DNA of 45,584 bases, taken from NCBI GenBank assembly GCA_021324465.1, contig JAJPJB010000006.1, positions 1 through 45,584 on the forward strand, written 5' to 3'. The translations under genes were made by a program, and so were the position numbers. Shown here piece by piece: positions 27,362 to 35,657 of this stretch. This stretch comes from Hyphomicrobiaceae bacterium. GTDB taxonomy: Bacteria; Pseudomonadota; Alphaproteobacteria; Rhizobiales; Xanthobacteraceae. Position 1 is the first letter of the stretch. The number at the start of each line of letters is the position of its first letter. The notes under the pieces were generated by a model, which made no database searches, had not been told where the DNA came from, and saw only the letters and a list, made by a program, of their open reading frames with translations.

Positions 27362-28720
27362 ATGAGCGAAACGCAAAATTCAGTGCGATCATGGCGGGCC
27401 GACCGCGCTCTCGATGCGCTGAATTTCTTTCTGGCGGATGTGCGAGGGGGGCTTGGCCCCTACCTCGCCGTCTACCTGCTCACCGTCCGCAACTGGAATG
27501 AGGCCGCGATCGGCCTCGTGATGTCGATCAGCGCGATCGCTGGCATCCTGATGCAGGCCCCCGCCGGCGCCTTGATCGATGTGGTCAGCGCCAAGCGTGC
27601 CGCGGTGGTGTCGGCCGCGCTGGTCGTAACGCTGGGCTCGCTCGTAATTCCCTTGCTGTCGTCTTTCTTTGCAATGGCATTTTCGCAGGCCATCGTCAGT
27701 GCCGTCGGATCCGTTTTTGCTCCGGCAATCGCGGCGATTTCGCTCGGCGTCGTCGGCCACGCCCAATTCGCTCAACGCACCGGCCGCAATGAGGCATTCA
27801 ATCACGCCGGCAACGCTTTTGCCGCGACGCTCGCCGGCGCCGCCGCTTATGTGTGGGGACCGACCGCCGTTTTCTTTCTCATCGCGGCCATGGCGGTGAT
27901 CAGCGTGATCAGCGTGCTGATGCTGCCCGCCGCCGCCATCGATCACGACCTCGCCCGCGGCCTGCATCCCAATCCGCACGAGGCGAGTCGGGGGAGCGAC
28001 CACCCTTCCGGCTGGCAAGCGCTGCTGACCTGCCGCCCGCTGTTGATTTTCGCCGCGTGCACAATGCTGTTCCATCTTGCCAACGCGGCCATGCTGCCGC
28101 TCGTCGGTCAGAAGCTGGCGCTGCAGAACAAAGCCGCCGGCACGTCGCTGATGTCGGCCTGCATTGTCGCGGCACAGTTCATCATGGTGCCGATGGCAAT
28201 ATTGGTCGGACGCAAGGCGAATCTGTGGGGCCGAAAACCGCTGCTTCTCGCCGGATTCTTTATTCTCGCGATACGTGGCGCGCTTTACACCCTCTCCGAC
28301 GATCCGTATTGGCTTGTCGGCGTGCAATTGCTCGACGGCGTCGGCGCGGGCCTCTTTGGGGCGCTGCTCCCGCTGATCGTCGCGAATCTCATGGAAGGAA
28401 CGGGTCGCTTCAATGTCGCGCAAGGCGTGGTGATGACGGCGCAGGGAGTTGGCGCCTCGCTGTCGACGACGCTCGCCGGCGTGATTGCGGTCGAGTTCGG
28501 CTATTCCGCCGCATTTCTTGTGCTTGCCGCCGTCGCGGCTGCAGGCGCGGCGCTCTACTGGCTGGCCATGCCGGAGACGTGGGTGCCGGAGAGCTGGGTG
28601 CCGAAGACTTGGAGCCCGCAAACTCCGATCCAGAAAATCTCGATGCAGGCGACTGGGCGAACAGACAAAGAGCCCGAGGCGGAAAGCCAAAACCCCGTTC
28701 TTACACAGGCGGCCGAATGA
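27362..28720 (+). CDS. MFS transporter
   Basis: A 452-residue major facilitator with about twelve helices. It begins MSETQNSVRSWRADRALDALNFFLADVRGGLGPYLAVYLL (in outline: a polar head then helix 1 with the D-x-R-G-G-L-G-P-Y-L loop). A long central loop near residue 205 separates the halves. The substrate is unknown; resemblance is to drug- or organic-acid-type MFS. ATG 27362 is chosen because the longer frame runs back into the regulator gene. The stop overlaps the next start as ATGA, so the two transporter genes are coupled. The C-terminal tail carries a short W-V-P repeat. Confidence 0.88.
   Translation: MSETQNSVRSWRADRALDALNFFLADVRGGLGPYLAVYLLTVRNWNEAAIGLVMSISAIAGILMQAPAGALIDVVSAKRAAVVSAALVVTLGSLVIPLLSSFFAMAFSQAIVSAVGSVFAPAIAAISLGVVGHAQFAQRTGRNEAFNHAGNAFAATLAGAAAYVWGPTAVFFLIAAMAVISVISVLMLPAAAIDHDLARGLHPNPHEASRGSDHPSGWQALLTCRPLLIFAACTMLFHLANAAMLPLVGQKLALQNKAAGTSLMSACIVAAQFIMVPMAILVGRKANLWGRKPLLLAGFFILAIRGALYTLSDDPYWLVGVQLLDGVGAGLFGALLPLIVANLMEGTGRFNVAQGVVMTAQGVGASLSTTLAGVIAVEFGYSAAFLVLAAVAAAGAALYWLAMPETWVPESWVPKTWSPQTPIQKISMQATGRTDKEPEAESQNPVLTQAAE
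28574..28633 (+). repeat. Coding 15-bp tandem repeat in the MFS tail
   Basis: Three to four degenerate 15-base units (GAGACGTGGGTGCCG, GAGAGCTGGGTGCCG, AAGACTTGGAGCCCG, CAAACTCCGATCCAG) encode ETWVP, ESWVP, KTWSP and QTPIQ. The unit length keeps the reading frame. The repeats lie in the cytoplasmic tail after the last helix. Confidence 0.7.
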
Positions 28721-29949
28721 TGATCTCCGTTACATTCGCCACCGCAATCATATTCGTCTTCACTTATGTCGGCGTCGCCCTGGGCAGCATTCCCGGACTG
28801 CGTCTTGATCGCGCGGGCATCGCGTTGACCGGCGCGGCGCTGATGATGGCGGTCGGCGCGATCACCCCGGAAGAAGCTTATCGCGCCATCGACCTCGACA
28901 CGCTCGCGCTGCTGCTGGGCATGATGATCGTGGTGGCGCATCTGAAGCTGTCAGGCTTTTTTCGCCTGGTCTCCGGCTGGGCGCTGGCGCATGCCCATTC
29001 GCCGCTGCTGCTGCTCGCAACCGTGGCGGTCACAACCGGCATTCTGTCGGCTTTTCTTGTCAATGATACCGTGTGCCTGATCATGGCGCCGCTAGTCGTC
29101 GAAGTGACCCGCTCGCTGCGCCGCGACCCGATTCCCTATCTGCTCGCGGTCGCCATGGCATCGAATATCGGCAGCACGGCGACGATTACCGGCAATCCGC
29201 AGAACATGATCATCGGCATGATCTCGCGCATTCCCTATTCGGCCTTTGCCGCAGCCTTGACGCCGGTAGCGGCGGCGGGACTCGCGCTCGTGACTCTTTT
29301 GCTGGCCGTCCTGTTTTGGCGGGAATTCCGCCGTCCAGCGCAGCTCGTGGCCAAGCCGTCGCCGCCGCGCCTGCATCAGCCGCAGCTGATCAAGGCGGTG
29401 GTGGTCACACTGGGCGTGGTCGCCGCGTTCTTTGCCGGCGTCCCGGTCGCCAAGGCTGCGCTCCTCGGCGGCGCGCTGCTGCTGGTGACGCGTGCCATCA
29501 AGGCCCACAAGGTCTACCGCGAGATCGACGGCGCGTTGTTGCTGATGTTCGCCGGCCTCTTCGTCGTGGTCGCAGCGGCGGAAAAGACGCTTCTCACGCC
29601 GGAGACGATCGGCGCGGCGCAATCGCTCCATCTCGGCAATGTCTATGTTCTGACCACAGCAACTGCGCTGCTCTCCAACATCATCAGCAATGTGCCGGCG
29701 GTCTTGGCGCTAAAGCCATTCGTCCAGGGGCTTGCCGATCCGAATCGGATTTGGCTTGTGATTGCGATGAGCGCAACATTGGCCGGCAATCTCACTCTCG
29801 TCGGCTCCGTGGCGAATCTCATCGTCGCCGAGCGCGCCCGCGCCGCCGGCATTACCGTCTCGTTCTGGGCCTATTGCCGCGTCGGCATTCCGTTGACAGT
29901 CGGCACGCTTGCCATCGGCGCCTGGTGGCTGAGCAAGACCGTGGGCTGA
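28717..29949 (+). CDS. Ion-transporter-superfamily permease (SLC13/ArsB-like)
   Basis: A 410-residue permease with about ten to eleven helices. Diagnostic IT-superfamily features are LDTLALLLGMMIVVAHLKLSG, the first repeat hairpin ILSAFLVNDTVCLIMAPLV, STATITGNPQNMIIG, and the second-repeat counterparts LLSNIISNVPAVLALKP and AGNLTLVGSVANLIVAERA. Relatives move sodium with dicarboxylates, sulfate, arsenite or protons; the substrate here is not determined. The start ATG overlaps the MFS stop (ATGA). It is the last gene of the putative sigma-54-controlled unit. Confidence 0.88.
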   Translation: MMISVTFATAIIFVFTYVGVALGSIPGLRLDRAGIALTGAALMMAVGAITPEEAYRAIDLDTLALLLGMMIVVAHLKLSGFFRLVSGWALAHAHSPLLLLATVAVTTGILSAFLVNDTVCLIMAPLVVEVTRSLRRDPIPYLLAVAMASNIGSTATITGNPQNMIIGMISRIPYSAFAAALTPVAAAGLALVTLLLAVLFWREFRRPAQLVAKPSPPRLHQPQLIKAVVVTLGVVAAFFAGVPVAKAALLGGALLLVTRAIKAHKVYREIDGALLLMFAGLFVVVAAAEKTLLTPETIGAAQSLHLGNVYVLTTATALLSNIISNVPAVLALKPFVQGLADPNRIWLVIAMSATLAGNLTLVGSVANLIVAERARAAGITVSFWAYCRVGIPLTVGTLAIGAWWLSKTVG

Positions 29950-30119
29950 TGCGCAGCGCTGCCGTCGCGTTTAGGGCGCACTTGCGCGGTCCGGGACCGC
30001 AGCCGGAGGTGGTTGGCCGGGGGCTTGGGAACCGCCTGCCGCTGCGACATGCCGCCGCATGCCCGTCGCAATTGGCCGCTATCCCTCGGACGTTTGCACC
30101 GTTGAATCGGAGAATTTGA

Positions 30120-30911
30120 ATGCGCCGTCCGTTCATCGCCGCCGCGATTGTTTATGCCGTATTTGTTCTTCTTGCCCCGGCGAGCGTCGCACAGCAGGGG
30201 CTGCCCCTGCCTCCCGGCGGCTTCAAGCCGCCGCCGGCTGCTCCGGTCAAGCCCTATCAGACGGTCGCGGTGAGGCCGCCGGGGGCATTCAACGACCCCG
30301 GCTTCATCGCCTTCCGTAAGCAGCTCGCCGATATCGCCGCCAAGAAAGACCGCGCGGCGCTGGCCAAGATCGTCGCGCCGAATTTCTTCTGGATGCAGGA
30401 GAAGGACATGGCCGACAAAGGCAAGCCCGGCATCGACAATCTGGCCAAGGCGGTCGGCCTCGACGCACAGGACGGTTCGGGCTGGGACGCGCTGGCCGCC
30501 TATGCCAACGAGCCGACGGCAACCGAATTGCCGCAGCAGAAAGGCGTGTACTGCGCACCGGCCGATCCACAGATCGATCCGAAAGCTTTCGAAGCGCTCG
30601 GCAAGGCGACCGGCACCGATCCTTCCGAATGGGGCTACGCCGTCAAAGACGGCGTCGAGGTGCACGCCGGCGTGCAGCCGAATTCACCGGTGGTCGACAA
30701 GCTCGGCGTCTTTCTGGTGCGGGTGCTGCCCGACACCGGCCAGGGCTCCAATCCGAATGCCCCTTTGATGCTGCATGTGGCGACGCCGTCCGGCAAAACC
30801 GGCTATGTCGACGCACAGCAACTGGCGCCGCTCGGCAGCGATCAGATGTGCTATTCCAAGGATGGCGGAGGCTGGAAGATCGCCGGCTATTTCGGCGGCG
30901 CGTCGGATTGA
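30120..30911 (+). CDS. Exported protein with SH3-like C-terminal part, unknown function
   Basis: A 263-residue protein. A signal peptide (~1-24, FIAAAIVYAVFVLLAPASVA) ends at AQQG, followed by a Pro-rich stretch PLPPGGFKPPPAAPVKP. Residues ~60-150 are helical and include FRKQLADIAAKKDRAALAKIV. The last ~100 residues (GVEVHAGVQPNSPVVDKLG, FLVRVLP, GKTGYVDAQQLAPLGSDQMCYSKDGGGWKIAGYFGG) look like a bacterial SH3-like domain, often seen in periplasmic cell-wall-associated proteins. Two cysteines (~142 and ~247) could pair. An L,D-transpeptidase gene follows on the same strand, consistent with an envelope role. Confidence 0.7.
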   Translation: MRRPFIAAAIVYAVFVLLAPASVAQQGLPLPPGGFKPPPAAPVKPYQTVAVRPPGAFNDPGFIAFRKQLADIAAKKDRAALAKIVAPNFFWMQEKDMADKGKPGIDNLAKAVGLDAQDGSGWDALAAYANEPTATELPQQKGVYCAPADPQIDPKAFEALGKATGTDPSEWGYAVKDGVEVHAGVQPNSPVVDKLGVFLVRVLPDTGQGSNPNAPLMLHVATPSGKTGYVDAQQLAPLGSDQMCYSKDGGGWKIAGYFGGASD

Positions 30912-31039
30912 GGCGTCATATCCGGCGCTGGCACCATAATACTACCAGGCCTGGAGACCCGGCTTATGGCGGCTCCGCTTGCGCATGTTGAAGGGGCGAA
31001 ACATCCGCAGCACAATGCGGGGTCATGAGGGTGGGAGAA

Positions 31040-31651
31040 ATGACAGGCAGGCTGGCTCCGTGGATCGCGGCGGCGATCCTGTGCGTGTTGCCGATGCATG
31101 CGCCGGCGCAATTGGCGCATCAGCCGCCGATCTTTCAGTATCAAGTGACGGCGCCGGACGTTGATCCGGGCATCGATCACGGCAATTCCAGCGCCGGCCT
31201 GCCGGAGGAATTCCAGAAGCAACTGGTGTTCTATCGCTCGCAGCAGCCGCCCGGCACGATCATCATCGATACGCAGGAGCGTCATCTTTATTTGATCCAG
31301 GACTCGACGCATGCGTTGCGCTACGGCATCGGTGTCGGGCGCGACGGCTTCACCTGGCAGGGGCTGTTGCAGATCTCGCGCAAGGCGGAATGGCCGGACT
31401 GGCATCCGCCGCCTGAAATGATCGAGCGCCAGCCCTATCTGCCGCGCTTCATGGCCGGCGGTCCGGGCAATCCGCTCGGCGCGCGCGCCATGTATCTCGG
31501 CAACACGGTCTATCGCATTCACGGCACCAATGCGCCGGAGACGATCGGACAAGCGGTGTCGTCAGGCTGCTTTCGCCTCGTCAATGACGACGTGATCGAC
31601 CTCTACAATCGCGTGCAGGTCGGCACCAAAGTGATCGTTCGACAGGACTGA
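31040..31651 (+). CDS. L,D-transpeptidase (YkuD domain)
   Basis: A 203-residue exported enzyme. The signal peptide (~1-24) ends near MHAPAQ. The catalytic domain starts at GTIIIDTQERHLYLIQDSTHALRYGIGVG (outline of the strands) and ends with YRIHGTN, the His ~160, and AVSSGCFRLVNDDVIDLY, where Cys ~177 is the nucleophile and Arg ~179 completes the active site. Such enzymes make 3-3 cross-links in peptidoglycan or attach proteins to it. ATG 31040 is favoured over ATG 31025 since GGGAG lies just upstream of it. Confidence 0.93.
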   Translation: MTGRLAPWIAAAILCVLPMHAPAQLAHQPPIFQYQVTAPDVDPGIDHGNSSAGLPEEFQKQLVFYRSQQPPGTIIIDTQERHLYLIQDSTHALRYGIGVGRDGFTWQGLLQISRKAEWPDWHPPPEMIERQPYLPRFMAGGPGNPLGARAMYLGNTVYRIHGTNAPETIGQAVSSGCFRLVNDDVIDLYNRVQVGTKVIVRQD

Positions 31652-31743
31652 GAATCGACAATTGCAGCGCCGCGTAGCCCACCAACCCCGATCGGCCCCG
31701 ATCGGCGGGTTACGCCTTCGGCCAGTCCACCCTGCACTTCTTC

Positions 31744-32466
31744 TTACCGTGCCGACGCTGCAGCAGCAGCCACCGACTGCGCGGTCTGACCGAACAGAAT
31801 GGCGCGCTCCTCGGCGGTGCGGATGCCGCCCTGATTGGGATTGATCTTCGGCACCCATTCATAGGCCTTCACCACCGCCGGCCGCGCCTTGATCGCTTCG
31901 AGCCAGCGCTTGAGATGCGGGAAGTCGTTGATGTTCTGGCCCTGCCGCTCCCACGGCACCACCCAGGGATAACAGGCCATGTCGGCGATCGAGTACTCGT
32001 CGGCGAGATATTGATGATCGGCAAGTCGCTTGTTCATCACGCCGTAGAGGCGGTTCACCTCGTTGCGATAGCGATCCATCGCATATTGAATCTTGTCGAC
32101 CGCATAATTGCTGAAGTGATTGTTCTGGCCCGACATCGGGCCGAGGCCGCCCATCTGCCAGAACAGCCATTCCAAAGCCGCAGTGCGCCGGCGCAGATCT
32201 TTCGGAATGAATTTTCCGGTCTTGTCGGCGAGATAGAGCAGGATGGCGCCGGACTCGAACACCGAAATCGGCTTGCCGCCGTCGGCCGGCTGGTGGTCGA
32301 CAATGGCGGGAATGCGGTTGTTCGGCGAGATCGCCAAAAACCCGGCCTTGAACTGCTCGCCCTTGCCGATATTCACCGGAATGATTTTGTACTCCAAGCC
32401 GGCCTCTTCGAGGAAAATCGTGATCTTATGGCCGTTCGGCGTGGTCCAATAATGTACGTCGATCAT
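31744..32466 (-). CDS. yfcG: Nu-class glutathione S-transferase, YfcG-like
   Basis: A 240-residue GST closely matching the pattern of E. coli YfcG, a disulfide-bond reductase. Shared sequences include TPNGHKITIFLEEAGL, LGKG-like NIGKGEQF, ISPNNRIPAIVDHQPADGG, FESGAILLYLADKTG, WLFWQMGGLGPMSGQNNHF and YSIADMACYPWV. The active-site Thr/Asn pair of the nu class is in T-x-P-N-G-H. The C-terminal ~25 residues beyond the fold are Ala-rich. The gene is single and convergent with the L,D-transpeptidase gene. Confidence 0.93.
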   Translation of the reverse strand: MIDVHYWTTPNGHKITIFLEEAGLEYKIIPVNIGKGEQFKAGFLAISPNNRIPAIVDHQPADGGKPISVFESGAILLYLADKTGKFIPKDLRRRTAALEWLFWQMGGLGPMSGQNNHFSNYAVDKIQYAMDRYRNEVNRLYGVMNKRLADHQYLADEYSIADMACYPWVVPWERQGQNINDFPHLKRWLEAIKARPAVVKAYEWVPKINPNQGGIRTAEERAILFGQTAQSVAAAAASAR

Positions 32467-32772
32467 GATGCGCCCTTCGTGGTCTGCCCGGTCTGATCTG
32501 CCTTTGGGCTGGGGGATTGTTATTTGGCGGCTGAACTTTAGCGCTGCAAGGCTGCGCGCAGAAGCGCCGGACCGGGGGAGCAGATATGAACGTTGCGGCC
32601 CTCATGGGCGATTCGGCCCTTAGGAGCCGCCCGGTCGAACCGGTTACCCCAAACGCCTATCTGTCTGAGCCAGTAACAAAATGACAACCCTGCGGCGGCA
32701 TAGTCGCCGCCGATGTCCGCAGCCTCGTCTACGGCCGCCGCCTGCGCGCAGGCACGCACGCGCGGCGACCCC

Positions 32773-33963
32773 ATGCGCGTCCTGACCTTTGCCAGCCTGT
32801 TCTTCGCCGCGCTGACGGCGATCGCCTATATCGTGACGTTGTCGTGGGTCGCGCCGATCCCGCGCGATGCGACATCGCTCGTGGTCGGCCGGGATTTTCT
32901 GAATTTCTGTATGTATGGCCGTGCCGCCTGGGCGAGCGATCCGAGCCGCTTCTATGATCCGCGCCTCTATAATGAAGCGCTGCAGGCATTTCTGGGACCG
33001 CATTATCCCGGACAGAACTGGTCCTATCCGCCCAGTATCATGCTGCTCGCCGCCCCGTTCGGTCGCCTCGGCTATCTGCCGGCGCTTGCATGCTGGATGG
33101 CGGTCGGTCTCGGCAGCATCATCGGCGTGCTCCGCGGCCAATTCGCCGACAAGGGCGCGCTCGCTGCGATCCTCTGCTCGCCGGCCGCAATCTTCTGCCT
33201 GATATCCGGACAGAGCGCGTTCTTGACCGCAGCGGTACTGCTCACCGTCATCGCCTGGCTGGATCGCCGACCGGTGCTCGCCGGCCTGCTGCTCGGCCTG
33301 CTTACCGTGAAGCCGCAGCTCGGCCTGCTCTTTCCGATCATGCTCGCGGCCTCCGGCCGCTGGCGCGTCTTCTTTGTCGCCGCCGCGACCGCGCTGATAA
33401 TTATCGTCGCAACCACGGCCATCTTCGGTGCGCAAGTGTGGATTGACTATGTGCAGAAAGGCCTGCCGGTGCAAAACCTGGTGTTGGCCGACCCCGATCG
33501 CATCGGCACGCCCTATTATCCGACCATCTTCATGAATATGCGCGGCTTCGGCGCGAGCTACGCGACCGCTATGACCGTGCAGGCGTGCTTTTCGCTGTTT
33601 GCCGTCGGCGCGGTATATTTCGCTTACCGATGGCGCAGCGGAACTGATCCGCTGCTCCTTACGGCACTGCTTTTCGCCTGCTCGATCTGCGGCATTCCCT
33701 ACCTGCTGCTGTATGATACGCTTCCGATCACCTGCCTGGCCGTGATGCTGCTCGCTTTCGGCAAATGCGATGCGCTCGGCCAGGCTCTCACCAAGCTCGT
33801 GTTTTGGCTGCCGCTCGTTCAGGCCGCGCTCGGCCAGTTTCACATTCCCGGCGCGGCACTGATTCCGGTTGCTTTTGCGCTCTACGCGCTCAGCCGCCTG
33901 CAGCCGCGCGCTGACGCTGCCGCGGCGCCATCTACGGATTTGCTGCCGCTCAGCCGGGCTTGA
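32773..33963 (+). CDS. GT87/DUF2029-family membrane glycosyltransferase (paralog 2)
   Basis: A 396-residue polytopic membrane protein, paralogous to the proteins at 16151-17638 and 33950-35215. It has helix 1 right after the start, the loop VGRDFLNFCMYGRAAW with the conserved Asp, WSYPPSIMLL, LISGQSAFLTAAVLL and PVLAGLLLGLLTVKPQLG. About ten helices are seen. The family uses lipid-linked sugars at the periplasmic face. No insertion is present between the helices where the first paralog carries the repeat. ATG 32773 puts helix 1 close to the start; ATG 32713 is possible. Its 3' end overlaps the convergent third paralog by 14 bases. Confidence 0.85.
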   Translation: MRVLTFASLFFAALTAIAYIVTLSWVAPIPRDATSLVVGRDFLNFCMYGRAAWASDPSRFYDPRLYNEALQAFLGPHYPGQNWSYPPSIMLLAAPFGRLGYLPALACWMAVGLGSIIGVLRGQFADKGALAAILCSPAAIFCLISGQSAFLTAAVLLTVIAWLDRRPVLAGLLLGLLTVKPQLGLLFPIMLAASGRWRVFFVAAATALIIIVATTAIFGAQVWIDYVQKGLPVQNLVLADPDRIGTPYYPTIFMNMRGFGASYATAMTVQACFSLFAVGAVYFAYRWRSGTDPLLLTALLFACSICGIPYLLLYDTLPITCLAVMLLAFGKCDALGQALTKLVFWLPLVQAALGQFHIPGAALIPVAFALYALSRLQPRADAAAAPSTDLLPLSRA

Positions 33964-35215
33964 CGGCCGTCGGAGTCGCCATTCCGCGTTTCAGCGCAAT
34001 TGCGAAAAGCGGCACGACAAACAGCGGGCCGCAGGCGAAGCCCGTGGCGCGCGCCAGCACCGCGGCGGCCAGCGGCGCGACGAGTATGGCAGCCGAGGCC
34101 CAGAACAGAAACGCCGGCGAGGCCTCTGCACGTTCGGCGTCCCGCCACAGGCAGGCCACGGCCAGGGTACCGAACACGAGATCATAATCCTGCAAATAGG
34201 GTGTTGCGAGGCAGGTGCCGAGAATCAGCACGGCGTTTCTGCTGCCGCGCGACGCCGCATCGTGCCGCCACACGATGGCGACAGCGAGCGCCGCAGCCGC
34301 GCCGGCGACAGCCTGAACGAGATAGGCCGTCGTCACATCTGCGCCGAGGCGGCGCGCCGCGACGAACACCGACAGCATGCGATGCCATACGCCGCTGCCG
34401 TCTTCGAGAATCATGTGCCTGAGCACAGTCAGCTGCCGCACATAATCAGCATAAATATCGAGGCCGAACCACACGACGCTCACCGCCACCAGGACCACGA
34501 CGGTCGCGGCCGCTGCGGCAAAGGCGCGCCAGTGATGCCCGGCGATCAGCGCCACCGGCAGCAGGAGCCCAAGCTGCGGCTTGACCGCCAATAGCCCCAA
34601 CAAGCCGCCGGCCAGGATCGGCTGCCGCTCGAGCAGGCCGAGCCCGGCGCCGAACAGGGCGGCGCTCCAAGTCCCGTTCTGTCCGGCAACCGCATTGACG
34701 AAGACAGCCGGCGTTGCAAGCGCGAACAGCAGACCCCGGCCGCCCGGCAGGGCCAGCCGCAAGGCGCCGTACAACGCAGACCAGCCGAGGCCGATCCACA
34801 AAGCGAGCGCGGGAACATAAGCGACAAGCGCCAGCGGAGCGGTCACAACGAGCATCACCGGCGGATAGCTGTAATGAAAGGCGCCGAGATGGGGGCCGAC
34901 GACGCTCTGCTCAAAGGCATGAAAGGCGGCGCGGTCGTAAACGTCAGCGGCGCGGTGATGCAGCGCAAGGAAAGCGCCCGACCAAAAGTTGACAAAGTCA
35001 TCGCCAAACGGCCGGCCGGCGCCGTCGGTCAGAGCCTCACGGGTCTGCCGCAGGAGATCGATCAGATAAGCCGCAGCGGCGACCGCCACATAGCAGCGGA
35101 TAATTTTGTCCAGCAATGCCGGCGACGGAACGGCGGCCTGGCCGCACCATGCAGCACGGGCGGCGAATGACTTTTGGGCAGCCGCCGAATCCACGAGGAA
35201 AGACCGTCGTTGCAA
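33950..35215 (-). CDS. GT87/DUF2029-family membrane glycosyltransferase (paralog 3)
   Basis: A 421-residue polytopic membrane protein of the same family. Features are FGDDFVNFWSGAFLAL with the candidate catalytic Asp, FHYSYPPVMLV, AVAGQNGTWSAALFG and PILAGGLLGLLAVKPQLG. The 35-residue spacing from ALYGALRL to GQNG matches the first paralog once its insertion is removed. The N-terminal ~35 residues are less hydrophobic, so a later start is possible. Convergent with paralog 2, with overlapping stops. The two copies share motifs but differ clearly in sequence, so the duplication is old or one was acquired. Confidence 0.85.
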   Translation of the reverse strand: MQRRSFLVDSAAAQKSFAARAAWCGQAAVPSPALLDKIIRCYVAVAAAAYLIDLLRQTREALTDGAGRPFGDDFVNFWSGAFLALHHRAADVYDRAAFHAFEQSVVGPHLGAFHYSYPPVMLVVTAPLALVAYVPALALWIGLGWSALYGALRLALPGGRGLLFALATPAVFVNAVAGQNGTWSAALFGAGLGLLERQPILAGGLLGLLAVKPQLGLLLPVALIAGHHWRAFAAAAATVVVLVAVSVVWFGLDIYADYVRQLTVLRHMILEDGSGVWHRMLSVFVAARRLGADVTTAYLVQAVAGAAAALAVAIVWRHDAASRGSRNAVLILGTCLATPYLQDYDLVFGTLAVACLWRDAERAEASPAFLFWASAAILVAPLAAAVLARATGFACGPLFVVPLFAIALKRGMATPTAVKPG

Positions 35216-35341
35216 GAGACCGGCCGATCAGAAACGATTTCCCTTGCCAATCGGTAAATGCCGCCGCGTTGCTTCATTGCAGCAGCAATCGTGCTAGGTT
35301 GCGGCCAGCCGAACGAGCCGAGCAACTGCAAGGGAGGAAGC

Positions 35342-35641
35342 ATGATTACCGAAGTCGCCCAGATCGACGTCAAGCCCGGAATGGAAAGCGAATTCGAGGC
35401 CGGCGTGAAAAAGGCCGCGCCGATCTTCCAGCGCGCCAAGGGCTGCCGCGGCATGGAATTGCGGCGCTCGATCGAGAAGCCGTCGCGCTATCGGCTGTTC
35501 ATCAACTGGGAGACGGTGGAGAATCACACGGTCGATTTCCGCGGCTCGGCGGATTTTCAGGAATGGCGCAAGCTCGTCGGTCACTGCTTTGCGTCGCCGC
35601 CCGAAGTCGAGCACGTGACGCAGGTGATGCGCGGATTCTGA
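35342..35641 (+). CDS. Antibiotic biosynthesis monooxygenase (ABM) domain protein
   Basis: A 99-residue ferredoxin-like fold protein. The pattern MITEVAQIDVKPGMESEFEAG, then GCRGMELRRS, then RYRLFINWETVENHTVDFRGS and FQEWRK is typical of the dimeric alpha+beta barrel ABM family. Members oxidise quinols or small aromatics without cofactor, or degrade haem; this one's substrate is unknown. The ATG follows GGGAGGAAGC, a strong ribosome site. Convergent with the enolase-superfamily gene, possibly part of the same catabolic locus. Confidence 0.88.
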   Translation: MITEVAQIDVKPGMESEFEAGVKKAAPIFQRAKGCRGMELRRSIEKPSRYRLFINWETVENHTVDFRGSADFQEWRKLVGHCFASPPEVEHVTQVMRGF

Positions 35642-35657
35642 CAGCGGCCAGCGCGAT

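Noticed and set aside
27389-28690. 433-codon open frame antisense to the MFS gene
   Set aside because: Extremely rich in Arg, His, Asp and Gly without any pattern; the MFS helices are on the plus strand.
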